From the NCBI GenBank assembly GCA_013152165.1, contig JAADGY010000038.1:1-12841 (forward strand): a DNA stretch of 12,841 nucleotides, read 5' to 3'. Position numbers and translations under genes: made by a program. Positions 5,567 through 12,841 of this stretch are shown in pieces. Source of the DNA: a bacterium. Lineage in GTDB: Bacteria > Patescibacteriota > Microgenomatia > JAADGY01. The stretch's first letter is position 1; each line of letters opens with the position of its first letter. The notes below the pieces were generated by a model, which was not told where the DNA came from, did no database searches, and saw only the letters and a program-made list of their open reading frames with translations.

Positions 5567-6856
5567 TCAACTTTTTGGCCTTGGGTCGATCAAAAATCCA
5601 TACTTAATCAAATCCAACCGCCCGATTAAAAATCTATAATTCAACCCTGTCCTATCGGCCACCGATGCCACCGTCGTAATCTTCCTGCCCCCTAAATAAA
5701 ACTTAATTTTAATCCAGTCTCTTTCCTGCTTGCCTAAAGCGCTCCTGTATACCTCCCGCCCCACAATGTTCTCTGGTGTCAATAATCCTAAACTCTCGGC
5801 CAGCTCCCGATCAACCGAACTGCGCCAAGCGCCTGTGTCTATCTTGGCCCTTATTCTAATTCTTTTACCCTTAGTTCCTAAAATCACCACTTCGTCGATA
5901 GCATGCACAATATGCCTTTGCTGGACCTTGTCTATTAAAGACGAGGCAAACAGCGACTTGGCAATCTGGATCCCATGTTCGGCGTTCCTTACCTCCAAGT
6001 CCATCACCCTTTCCAGCCTCCGTCTTAAACCGGCTCTATTGGCCAGCTGAATACTTAAACCCGGTTTTGAATTAATCTCCAGAATCATCGGCCCTTTTTC
6101 CGGGTGTAAAACAAAATCAACCCGCATATACCCAAGCCTTATCTTTGTTTGAATCGCCACCGCCAGTTTCAACATCTCATCCCAATAGGGAATTTTTATC
6201 CCCCGCAGTTTATACTTCGTACCCGGGTAATAGGTTATGTACTGATCATGGTGAATTGCATAAGTTGTAATCCCTGTGCCCAAATCAATCCCTACCCCAA
6301 CCCCGCCCTGGTGCAGGTTAGCCTTACCTTTTGACTCGCTTGTCGGCAGTCTTAAAAAAGCCATCACCGGAATATTTTGGAACACCAGCACTCCCACATC
6401 AGGCGTCCCCCTGTAAGCATATCGTTTAAACACCGGGTGTATCGGCACATATTCTTCAATATAGGCAATGTCAGGAACATTGTGAACCGAATATAATCCG
6501 CCTAAAACATCCAGTGTATGCAGTTGAAAATCTTTAATGGTTTTGGTCTCGCCGTTATTGGTTTTCCATTCACCGGCATATTTACCGCCCCGGGTCACGA
6601 TCATTATCCCTTCACCCCCGTAGCTTTTATCCGGCTTTAAGACAAACGCCGACGGCAGTTTCCCCCAATTAAAATCCAACACCTTTCGATAATCATCGAA
6701 CACTGCCAACAACCTTGGGTGGGGCAGTCTGTGTTGTCTTAAAAAAGTCTTTGTCTTTAGTTTAGAATTAGCAATTCTTTTGCCTGATTTCCTATTGTAC
6801 CGCGCCTGGAAAATGTGATTTCTGGCATTTAAGCCTAAAATGTCTGAATACTTCAT
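5567..6856 (-). CDS. ATP-grasp ligase fused to a retropepsin-like protease domain
   Basis: The 429-residue protein joins two domains usually encoded as separate neighbouring genes. Residues 30-300 match the RimK-related alpha-L-glutamate ligase-like ATP-grasp family: KPDKSYGGEG (74-83) for nucleotide binding, NLHQGGVGVGIDL (180-192), the metal-binding D247 and E260-N262 in ILEINSKPGL. Such enzymes join an amino acid or peptide to a carboxylate using ATP. Residues 318-429 match the bacterial aspartic-protease-like family often named ATP-dependent zinc protease: AKIDTGAWRSS has the catalytic D340-T-G, and DRTGLNYRFLIGR (401-413) is the conserved C-terminal strand. A ligase and a protease in one chain suggests making and trimming a peptide tag. 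The target is unknown. It starts six bases after the 7-TM gene, with no Shine-Dalgarno, so translational coupling is likely. Confidence 0.85.
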   Translation of the reverse strand: MKYSDILGLNARNHIFQARYNRKSGKRIANSKLKTKTFLRQHRLPHPRLLAVFDDYRKVLDFNWGKLPSAFVLKPDKSYGGEGIMIVTRGGKYAGEWKTNNGETKTIKDFQLHTLDVLGGLYSVHNVPDIAYIEEYVPIHPVFKRYAYRGTPDVGVLVFQNIPVMAFLRLPTSESKGKANLHQGGVGVGIDLGTGITTYAIHHDQYITYYPGTKYKLRGIKIPYWDEMLKLAVAIQTKIRLGYMRVDFVLHPEKGPMILEINSKPGLSIQLANRAGLRRRLERVMDLEVRNAEHGIQIAKSLFASSLIDKVQQRHIVHAIDEVVILGTKGKRIRIRAKIDTGAWRSSVDRELAESLGLLTPENIVGREVYRSALGKQERDWIKIKFYLGGRKITTVASVADRTGLNYRFLIGRLDLIKYGFLIDPRPKS

Positions 6857-6862
6857 CCATTA

Positions 6863-7774
6863 CTACCGTGATGTTATTAACTTTCTAAATCTCCAGTACT
6901 CTAAAATCCTTAAACCCACATACTTGCCTACAAAAATATCGGTTAGTATCACCATCAATATCACCGCCTCCGGATAAGTCACCATTAGTATCTGAACCGA
7001 TTCCATCGTCAAGACGAAATAAACCAACAAGGCAATAAGCAGTGTCTGCAAAGTCAAATAAACCGCCTCTCTTAACGATCGGCCGATCTGAACCTCCATA
7101 AAACTTTCAGCCAAAAGCATCATTATAAGGATCGGAAAAATCGAGATCGAATAAATATCCACCATCGTATACCTGACCAATCCAAAAAACAAAGCCACAA
7201 TCGACAGTGAAATAAACACCATAATCAAAGCCATTCTGGGCAAATACTGCATCCTGAACTTCATCCGCCTTAATATCAACCTGACCACCGTCAAACTAAA
7301 CACCACCATAAAAAAGATTATCAACCCCACCCCAATACCGGTTGAAATAAAAGCCACCGATAAAACAGTTGGCGTAAAAATACCCAAACCCCTTAGCCCC
7401 ACCACATGCCTTAAGGTAGTGATAATAGCCCCGGCCAGCGGCAGAAGCAGTATCAAAACCAATGTGTTAATCGGCACTCCATGCCTGACTGATTCCTGCA
7501 CCACATACCTTAGAAAATTATTCCAGCTTGGGCTTTTGATTTCTTTTTGGAACAGTCTTTGCTCTAATCTATTTTTTGGTTTAGTCGGCTGGGTAATGTC
7601 TTCTTTCTGCTGGGCGGTTTTGACCCGAGCGCTCATCGTCGCCAACCGAGCCGAGCCGCTGGCCACCCCTGAATCCGTGGCCACACCCTCCTCCGCTATC
7701 GCCGGCAATCCTAAGCCAGCTATTATAAACACCCCAACCATAACTATTATCAGGCCGCGCCTTAACATACCCAT
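6863..7774 (-). CDS. 7-TM membrane protein of the transglutaminase-associated family
   Basis: The 303-residue protein begins with a likely signal peptide or first helix (residues 5-27, AIA before EE). A low-complexity linker of about 70 residues follows, then six or seven hydrophobic segments from about 103 to 285. The pattern LLLPLAGAIITTLRHVVGLRGLGIFTPT and the final IFVGKYVGLRILEYWRFR are typical of the family described as seven TM helices usually fused to an inactive transglutaminase, which neighbours ATP-grasp ligases and retropepsin-like proteases. Here the transglutaminase-like domain is absent: the extracytoplasmic part is too short. Its partner gene follows after five intervening bases. 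ATG 7774 is given; ATG 7768 is equally possible, because TAAAAT (7780-7775) would place the transcript start there. No Shine-Dalgarno is visible. Confidence 0.82.
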   Translation of the reverse strand: MGMLRRGLIIVMVGVFIIAGLGLPAIAEEGVATDSGVASGSARLATMSARVKTAQQKEDITQPTKPKNRLEQRLFQKEIKSPSWNNFLRYVVQESVRHGVPINTLVLILLLPLAGAIITTLRHVVGLRGLGIFTPTVLSVAFISTGIGVGLIIFFMVVFSLTVVRLILRRMKFRMQYLPRMALIMVFISLSIVALFFGLVRYTMVDIYSISIFPILIMMLLAESFMEVQIGRSLREAVYLTLQTLLIALLVYFVLTMESVQILMVTYPEAVILMVILTDIFVGKYVGLRILEYWRFRKLITSR

Positions 7775-7813
7775 ATTTTACACGACGCCCACACAAACCA
7801 GCCAAAACTTGTC

Positions 7814-7850
7814 AACCCCCGGGGTTGCCGCCTGGGCAACCCCGGGGGTT
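7814..7850. repeat. Paired AACCCCNGGGGTT palindromes
   Basis: AACCCC-C-GGGGTT (7814-7826) and AACCCC-G-GGGGTT (7838-7850) are reverse complements of each other, each nearly palindromic, with centres 24 bases apart. Together they form a 16-bp stem with a 5-base loop. Related but more widely spaced arms occur at 9697-9744. Confidence 0.7.
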
Positions 7851-7901
7851 GCCAAAAACCCAGGGTTCTTTTTGGTGAGCACCCCCACCCACAAGAGTTG
7901 T

Positions 7902-7943
7902 CAAAAATAACTTTGAACTTTGCACTTTGAACTTTTAACTTAT
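7902..7943 (+). repeat. CTTTKAA period-7 array
   Basis: The lead-in CAAAAATAA is followed by units CTTTGAA, CTTTGCA, CTTTGAA, CTTTTAA and the terminal CTTATCC. It shares this order with 3751-3805 and 9976-10016. Read on the other strand it would encode DKLKVQS, the same residues found at the end of MnmA. Confidence 0.8.
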
Positions 7944-7974
7944 CCTCTTCCGCCCCCGGCGGGCCTGCTTCGAC

Positions 7975-8008
7975 TTGACAAATCAGCATTAAGATTTAAT
8001 CTATATAT
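7975..8008 (+). promoter_or_regulatory. Possible promoter for the small membrane protein
   Basis: TTGACA at 7975-7980 is a perfect -35 box. The best -10 candidates are TTTAAT (7995-8000, spacer only 14) and TATATA (8002-8007, spacer 21), so spacing is poor. No Shine-Dalgarno precedes the ATG at 8011. Confidence 0.3.
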
Positions 8009-8010
8009 AA

Positions 8011-8337
8011 ATGACAATCAAGCAATGGTTGCACTATTTTTTCATTGCCATAGGTGTAGTGGTAGCTTTGTTGATCGTTGCTCTAACAGTTATTAACGTT
8101 AAAAAAGCCCAAGACCGCCAAGTCCTAGCCTCTAAGTTAGAATGCCGCTTAAACTGGTGCCGGGCCGTTATTAAAACCTCAGCCAACGGCTACACCATCC
8201 AGATCAACTCCCCGTTCAAAGCCTCTTATCCAGTCAAAAGCTTTAATCTTGACTTAAATACCAAGCTCAACCGCTCCATGCAGGTCAAGGGCGTTCTGAA
8301 AAACAAAGTCTTCTATATAACCGATACCCGCCCCTAA
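8011..8337 (+). CDS. Small single-pass membrane protein of unknown function
   Basis: I do not recognise this 108-residue protein. Residues 9-30 form one strong transmembrane helix after a short MTIKQWLHYFF start, followed by positively charged KKAQDR, which suggests a cytoplasmic stop or an anchor with the rest outside. Two cysteines are close together in CRLNWC (45-50). The remaining 60 residues are mostly beta-like and rich in lysine and asparagine. The TM segment and a codon composition like the neighbours favour a real gene. Its stop codon overlaps the stop codon of mtaB on the other strand by four bases (8334-8337), so the two genes converge with no spacer. The start lacks a ribosome binding site. 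Confidence 0.65.
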   Translation: MTIKQWLHYFFIAIGVVVALLIVALTVINVKKAQDRQVLASKLECRLNWCRAVIKTSANGYTIQINSPFKASYPVKSFNLDLNTKLNRSMQVKGVLKNKVFYITDTRP

Positions 8338-9599
8338 CCTTCAGGTTTGTAAACCACTTCCTCGATCATGCCCACTCGGCTTTTACTGCCTTTTTGTTTA
8401 ACCGGCAGATAATTATGGCTCCAACCAATCAACCATCCGCCCCTAAACCGCTCCCACAAAACCGACACTTTTTTACCCCGATACTTATCCGTCCAAAACT
8501 TCATTAGATCTTCCCCTACACGCCTTAAAACCATCGACCTTCTTTTTCTTTCCTCCTTAGCCACATTCTTCCACCCCATCTTTTCAGCCACTATGCCAGG
8601 CCTCTCTGAATAAGCAAAAACATGCAGGCGGCTAAACTTCACCTGCTTGGCAAACTCTACCGTCTCTTTAAACTCGTCCTCAGTCTCGCCTGGAAAGCCA
8701 ACGATAATATCTGTTGATATCAAAACATCCGGCACTTTTTTTAACTTTTTGATAATCTCTAAAAAATCAGCCCGCGTGTATCTCCGGTTCATTCTTTTCA
8801 AAACCGCATCACTCCCCGACTGCAAACTTATATGAAAATGGGGCATTAAACGTTTGTTTTCTTTAAACAGCTTAATGAACTCATCGCTAAAAGAGACTGG
8901 ATTAATCGAACCCAGCCTGATCCTTGGAATATTAGTTTTATTTAAGATCTCTTCCAATAATCGACCTAGTGTGTTTATCGAAGCTTCTTTCCATCCTTTA
9001 AGAGGCGCCGGCGAGTTCCGCCCGTAATCAGCAATATCAACCCCTGTCAATATCACTTCCTTAACCCCGTCTTTTTCGGCCCGCTTAACCTGTTCCACTA
9101 CCTCTTCAACCGGGCGCGATTTCGATAAATGTCTAACATAAGGTATCAAACAAAAACTGCAGTACTTGTTGCAGCCGGTTTGGATTTTAATAAACCGCCG
9201 CGGCCGTTTGGTGTAAAACCCCGCCGCGGCCGGCGTTTTGCCCTTTTCTGCTTTAATCATCTTCATAAACAAAAGCGGGTGGCCAGTTTTGTTTTCATTG
9301 CCGTAAACAGCATCTATCCCCCACTCCCGCCAATCCGACCGTCCCTCGCGCAGCCATTTGTCCGCCGCACAACCCCAAGCGATAATTCTGGCCTTCGGAT
9401 ACAAGCGCGCCAGCCGCCTTAATGTTTGCCTGCTTTCCTTTTCAGCTTTCCCCGTCACCCCGCAAGTATTAACCACCACAATATCAGGGCTGGCTTTATC
9501 CAAAAAACCTCCGGCCGCCTTGAATGCTTGTTCCATTTCAGTCAACTCCGACTGGTTGAGCCGACATCCTAAATTGACCGGTAGATACTTAAAACCCAT
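8334..9599 (-). CDS. mtaB: tRNA t6A37 methylthiotransferase, MtaB type
   Basis: MtaB is a radical-SAM enzyme that adds a methylthio group to N6-threonylcarbamoyladenosine at position 37 of tRNAs reading ANN codons. The 421 residues show the three cysteines of the auxiliary iron-sulfur cluster, C12 (LGCRLNQSE), C46 (NTCGVT) and C77 (WGC). The radical-SAM CxxxCxxC is at 143-150 (CNKYCSFC), the ILTGVDIADYG strand follows, and a short C-terminal TRAM domain covers about 370-421. The NTCxVTxxAxxxSRQ pattern favours MtaB over MiaB or RimO, though MtaB-like paralogues exist in Patescibacteria. The ATG at 9599 has no Shine-Dalgarno but a TACAAT box eight bases upstream. With mnmA this makes two tRNA anticodon-loop modification enzymes in the window. 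Confidence 0.9.
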   Translation of the reverse strand: MGFKYLPVNLGCRLNQSELTEMEQAFKAAGGFLDKASPDIVVVNTCGVTGKAEKESRQTLRRLARLYPKARIIAWGCAADKWLREGRSDWREWGIDAVYGNENKTGHPLLFMKMIKAEKGKTPAAAGFYTKRPRRFIKIQTGCNKYCSFCLIPYVRHLSKSRPVEEVVEQVKRAEKDGVKEVILTGVDIADYGRNSPAPLKGWKEASINTLGRLLEEILNKTNIPRIRLGSINPVSFSDEFIKLFKENKRLMPHFHISLQSGSDAVLKRMNRRYTRADFLEIIKKLKKVPDVLISTDIIVGFPGETEDEFKETVEFAKQVKFSRLHVFAYSERPGIVAEKMGWKNVAKEERKRRSMVLRRVGEDLMKFWTDKYRGKKVSVLWERFRGGWLIGWSHNYLPVKQKGSKSRVGMIEEVVYKPEG

Positions 9600-9607
9600 A
9601 CCTATAT

Positions 9608-9613
9608 ATTGTA
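9608..9613 (-). promoter_or_regulatory. Putative mtaB -10 box, leaderless start
   Basis: TACAAT on the minus strand lies eight bases before the ATG at 9599, so transcripts would start at or within a base or two of the start codon. No convincing -35 box is seen at normal spacing and no Shine-Dalgarno is present. Confidence 0.4.
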
Positions 9614-9696
9614 ATCGATGCCAAACTTAACAATCACTCCCCAACCCCCGCACAAACACACCAGATCCCGGATCTAAAAAAATCTCCACATCCTTT

Positions 9697-9750
9697 AACC
9701 CCGGGGGAAGCCCTCCGCAAAGCCTTCGGGCAACCCCCGGGGTTTTATTT
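9697..9750 (+). terminator. Terminator-like hairpin of AACCCCNGGGGTT arms
   Basis: AACCCCGGGGG (9697-9707) pairs with CCCCCGGGGTT (9734-9744), and inside these GCCC (9710-9713) pairs with GGGC (9728-9731) across AA/AA. TTTTATTT follows on the plus strand. No plus-strand gene lies just upstream (mtaB is divergent), so it terminates nothing obvious here. Part of the unit also appears at 5-14. Confidence 0.45.
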
Positions 9751-9808
9751 AGGTGGGATAACTCCCAGGGTTTTTTGGGTTAGGTTTAAAAATTGAACAA
9801 TTGGAATT

Positions 9809-9877
9809 TTGCCCAGCATGCAAATGCTGGGCAACCCCGTACCGTCTCCGACGCAAAGTCGGAGTCTGGTACAGGGT
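9809..9877. other. Two adjacent hairpins with GCAA-type loops
   Basis: TTGCCCAGCAT (9809-9819) pairs with ATGCTGGGCAA (9824-9834) around a GCAA loop. Directly after it CTCCGAC (9846-9852) pairs with GTCGGAG (9858-9864) around GCAAA. The second stem continues beyond an internal loop with GTACC/GGTAC and ACCC/GGGT. No T-run follows. It could be a small structured RNA or another palindromic repeat; neither is proven. Confidence 0.45.
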
Positions 9878-9967
9878 GACATTTAAGATTTGAGATTTTT
9901 ATCTTATTACTTCTTTCCGCCTTCCGAAAACGGCCTTTCAGACTGTGCCATCACTAACGAGATCTGT

Positions 9968-10016
9968 CAAAAATAACTTTAAACTTTAAACTGTAACTTT
10001 GAACTTTTAACTTATC
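9968..10016 (+). repeat. CTTTKAA period-7 array
   Basis: Units CTTTAAA, CTTTAAA, CTGTAA, CTTTGAA, CTTTTAA and CTTATCC follow the lead-in CAAAAATAA. The order, including the shortened CTGTAA unit, is the same as at 3751-3805. Confidence 0.8.
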
Positions 10017-10021
10017 CCCTT

Positions 10022-10110
10022 CCACCGCAGGTGGATCGTTTAGAATTTAGTGTTTAGGATTTAGTATTTGTTTGGAGCTTCGAATTTAGAATTTAGATTT
10101 TTTTATCTTA
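10022..10110 (+). repeat. CCGCAGGTGG box plus GNATTTA period-7 array
   Basis: CCACC-GCA-GGTGG (10022-10034) introduces 7-base units GAATTTA, GTGTTTA, GGATTTA, GTATTTG, a TTTGGAGCTTC insert, and GAATTTA twice. Close relatives, each introduced by an AGGTGG- or AGGTAG-type box, lie at about 317-357, 5354-5430 and 12601-12673, with a looser one at 1979-2057. Confidence 0.8.
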
Positions 10111-10167
10111 TTACCTATTACTTATTAGTTATTAGTTACTTTTGACATTAGAGTTTTTCATCTCCTC

Positions 10168-10197
10168 TTGACAAATTTTGTTAATTGTGTTTAAAAT
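10168..10197 (+). promoter_or_regulatory. groES-groEL promoter
   Basis: A perfect TTGACA (10168-10173) and TAAAAT (10192-10197) are 18 bases apart. Transcription would begin near 10204, giving a leader of about 65 bases. It is the best sigma-70-like promoter in the window. Confidence 0.7.
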
Positions 10198-10222
10198 AGC
10201 ACTTGGATTATTCGTTTGCTAG
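10196..10222 (+). promoter_or_regulatory. Degenerate CIRCE-like operator at the groES start site
   Basis: Aligned with the CIRCE consensus TTAGCACTC-N9-GAGTGCTAA, the left arm matches at 7 of 9 positions and the right arm at 6 of 9, with exactly nine bases between them. It overlaps the predicted transcription start, the usual place for HrcA repression of groE. The right arm resembles GTTTGCTAG words found elsewhere in the spacers, so chance is possible. Confidence 0.4.
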
Positions 10223-10268
10223 TTATTAGTTATCAAGTTGTCTAAGTTCCTAATAAAAGGAGGAAGTT

Positions 10269-10559
10269 ATGTCAAAAGACTTAAAAATCACCCCAAGTTA
10301 TGATTATGTTTTGATTGAGCCGGTGGAGGCTGAAAAAACCACCCCATCCGGAATCGTTTTACCAGACTCAGTAGATAAAAAACCTCAGCTGGGCAAAGTT
10401 TTGGCCGTTGGCCAACCCAGCCAAAAGGACAAAAAATCTCCCTGCAAAGTTGGTGATGTCATTGTTTACCGCAAATGGGGCGGTGAAGAGTTTGAACATC
10501 AAAGCAAAAAACTTCTTTTTGTTAAGTTCGAAGATGTTTTAGGTATTATCGGCAATTAA
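10269..10559 (+). CDS. groS: Co-chaperonin GroES
   Basis: GroES forms the heptameric lid that closes the GroEL folding chamber in the cytoplasm. The 96 residues match the usual length. The start LKITPSYDYVLIEPVEAE is the first beta strand, the mobile loop that grips GroEL lies at about 22-34 (EKTTPSGIVLPDS), and GKVLAVG and VGDVIVYRKWGGEE follow the family pattern. AAGGAGG (10257-10263) lies five bases before the ATG. groEL follows after 34 bases, so the two form the standard operon, with a possible CIRCE operator upstream. Confidence 0.97.
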   Translation: MSKDLKITPSYDYVLIEPVEAEKTTPSGIVLPDSVDKKPQLGKVLAVGQPSQKDKKSPCKVGDVIVYRKWGGEEFEHQSKKLLFVKFEDVLGIIGN

Positions 10560-10593
10560 CTTATAAAGTTCATTTCATAATCAAGGAGGAGAT

Positions 10594-12243
<1,650 letters not shown>

Positions 12244-12260
12244 TCAGCATGTTCCAAATC

Positions 12261-12297
12261 AACTCCGGGAGTTTTCCAAAACTCCCGGAGTTTTTTT
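12261..12297 (+). terminator. groESL Rho-independent terminator
   Basis: Two fully complementary 15-base arms (12261-12275 and 12278-12292) with a 2-base loop are followed by seven Ts. Each arm contains a near-palindrome ACTCC-N-GGAGT, the same family as the repeat hairpins at 3528 and 5141, here with centres only 19 bases apart. It lies 18 bases after the groEL stop. Confidence 0.88.
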
Positions 12298-12417
12298 ATA
12301 GGTTATGCTTGTACCCACTCCCGATCCGGGATCGAAAAAGGGTTAGTGCCCCCAAATCTCTTCCACCACAGGCGGGTAGATTTGACATTTAACATTTGAC
12401 TTTTGACATTTCTCTCC

Positions 12418-12460
12418 ACTTCCCGGAAGTCTACAGGGAAGACTTCCGGGAAGTATTTTT
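12418..12460 (+). terminator. Second terminator-like hairpin after groEL
   Basis: Arms at 12418-12432 and 12440-12454 pair over 15 bp around a 7-base loop, and ATTTTT follows. Each arm carries ACTTCC-N-GGAAGT with a C centre in one and G in the other. The centres are 24 bases apart. It could back up the first groEL terminator. Confidence 0.6.
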
Positions 12461-12539
12461 ACCTTGGAAGTGGTTTAGGTTTAGTGCACCCTCCGGGAGT
12501 GGCTCCTAGGTTTTGTTTGAATTTTAGTGCTTGTGATTT

Positions 12540-12580
12540 GCCCGCCTTTAACTCGCGTTGCGCGTCGACGCGACGCGAGG
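12540..12580. repeat. GTCGAC-centred palindrome, copy 2
   Basis: After the same GCCCGCCTTTAACTCGCG lead-in as at 357-374, a 28-base dyad (12552-12579) has CTCGCGT pairing with ACGCGAG and CGCG with CGCG around TCGA, with a 2-base TG bulge. It looks like copy 1 enlarged by an inner duplication. Confidence 0.65.
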
Positions 12581-12682
12581 TCATTGAAAACTGGAATTTT
12601 TCACCGCAGGTAGATCGTTTCGAATTTAGTGTTTAGTATTTGTTTGGAACTTCGAATTTAGAATTTAGCATTTTTTATCTTA

Positions 12683-12841
12683 TTACCTCTTACTTCCTCG
12701 TTCCCAATAAAACCCAGCTTTTTCCTTATCCCCCAGCATCCAAAAAGCCAAAGCTCTCAACAAAAAGCCAACTCTGACCAGAAAAACGAAAGCTGCCTCG
12801 GCCAACCATCCGTATTTTTTTCTAACATAGCCTTTTAAAAA
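12683..12841 (-). CDS. C-terminal fragment, probable family 2 glycosyltransferase
   Basis: An open frame enters from beyond the right edge and gives 52 residues before a TAA at 12685-12683. It begins with LKGYVRKKYGW, followed by a hydrophobic, probably membrane-associated stretch (AAFVFLVRVGFLLRALAFW) and a charged end (GDKEKAGFYW...KR). A RKxYG motif before a terminal amphipathic or membrane segment and a GDxxKA ending is what I know from GT2-type sugar transferases that build surface polysaccharide, but the catalytic part is outside the window, so this is a resemblance only. The stop codon lies inside the TATCTTATTACC module that also follows the GNATTTA array at 10111-10124, so the native end may have been altered by repeat sequence. 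Confidence 0.55.
   Translation of the reverse strand, partial: FLKGYVRKKYGWLAEAAFVFLVRVGFLLRALAFWMLGDKEKAGFYWERGSKR

Larger units (their letters stand above)
7775..8010. other. Spacer between divergent 7-TM and small membrane protein genes
   Basis: It contains a 16-bp hairpin (7814-7850) made of two AACCCCNGGGGTT palindromes, an AACCCAGGGTT-like echo at 7857-7866, the lead-in CAAAAATAAC with a CTTTKAA array (7902-7943), and promoter-like sequences at the end. No T-run follows the hairpin, so it is not an obvious terminator. It also lies upstream of both genes. Confidence 0.65.
9600..10167. other. Intergenic repeat mosaic between divergent mtaB and groES
   Basis: No gene is seen. In order: an AGATCCCGGATCT palindrome (9663-9675, TCCNGGA core), a GC-rich hairpin with T-run (9697-9750), an AGGTGGGATAACTCCC box, two further hairpins (9809-9834 and 9834-9877), a short ATTTAAGATTTGAG run, worn GTTCCGGGAAC-type and GTGCCATCAC tags (9917-9950), the CAAAAATAAC lead-in and CTTTKAA array (9968-10016), and a CCACCGCAGGTGG box with a GNATTTA array (10022-10110). 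From about 10115 it becomes TTATTACTTATTAG-like. Confidence 0.7.
12298..12682. other. Intergenic repeat mosaic after groEL
   Basis: No gene is seen. It holds a single CGATCCGGGATCG palindrome followed by AAAA (12322-12338), a CCACAGGCGGGTAGA box with ACATTTG-like period-7 units (12364-12411), a second terminator-like hairpin (12418-12460), a CCCTCCGGGAGTGG single palindrome (12489-12502), the GTCGAC-centred palindrome copy 2 (12540-12580) and a CCGCAGGTAGA box with a GNATTTA array (12603-12673). Confidence 0.72.

Noticed and set aside
2059..6856. Alternative genetic code with UGA as glycine
   Set aside because: TGA ends the RuBisCO and ATP-grasp genes at the expected lengths, and the reading frames contain no internal TGA.
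7762..7989. Minus-strand frame ahead of the 7-TM gene
   Set aside because: It is translation of the CTTTKAA array and the AACCCC hairpin, not a conserved protein.
12261..12460. Riboswitch or attenuator after groEL
   Set aside because: The stems are simple inverted repeats followed by T-runs with no conserved ligand-binding core; terminators explain them.

Overview
The window most resembles a Candidate Phyla Radiation (Patescibacteria) chromosome, perhaps of the Microgenomates type. The grounds are a short form III-like RuBisCO with no Calvin-cycle neighbours, compact versions of core bacterial genes, and intergenic regions crowded with short repeats. TGA is used as a true stop (RuBisCO and ATP-grasp genes), so the UGA-glycine code of Gracilibacteria/Absconditabacteria is not in use. 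The lineage assignment is inference; no rRNA or tRNA gene is visible.

Layout. A repeat-rich leader (1-487) precedes radA (+). Then, mostly on the minus strand, come a RuBisCO large subunit, the tRNA 2-thiouridylase mnmA, and a two-gene unit made of a 7-TM membrane protein followed by an ATP-grasp ligase fused to a retropepsin-like protease. A small plus-strand membrane protein overlaps the end of the minus-strand methylthiotransferase mtaB tail to tail. The groES-groEL operon (+) follows, with its own promoter, a possible CIRCE operator and a clear terminator. The window ends inside the C-terminus of a minus-strand gene that looks like a family 2 glycosyltransferase.

The genes form no single pathway: DNA repair (radA), tRNA modification (mnmA, mtaB), protein folding (groES/EL), nucleotide salvage carbon flow (RuBisCO, inferred) and envelope or peptide modification (7-TM/ATP-grasp unit, inferred).

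The most unusual content is between the genes. About 3 kb of intergenic DNA is a mosaic of recurring modules. They are near-palindromes with a TCCNGGA core and several different flanks, usually paired with centres 24 bp apart; period-7 A/T-rich arrays of two kinds (CTTTKAA and GNATTTA); a GTCGAC-centred palindrome; and a roughly 200-bp composite present three times. Some modules act as likely terminators, one seems to supply the radA promoter, and others provide the stop codons of mnmA and the last gene. This repeat system is the best candidate for something undescribed.
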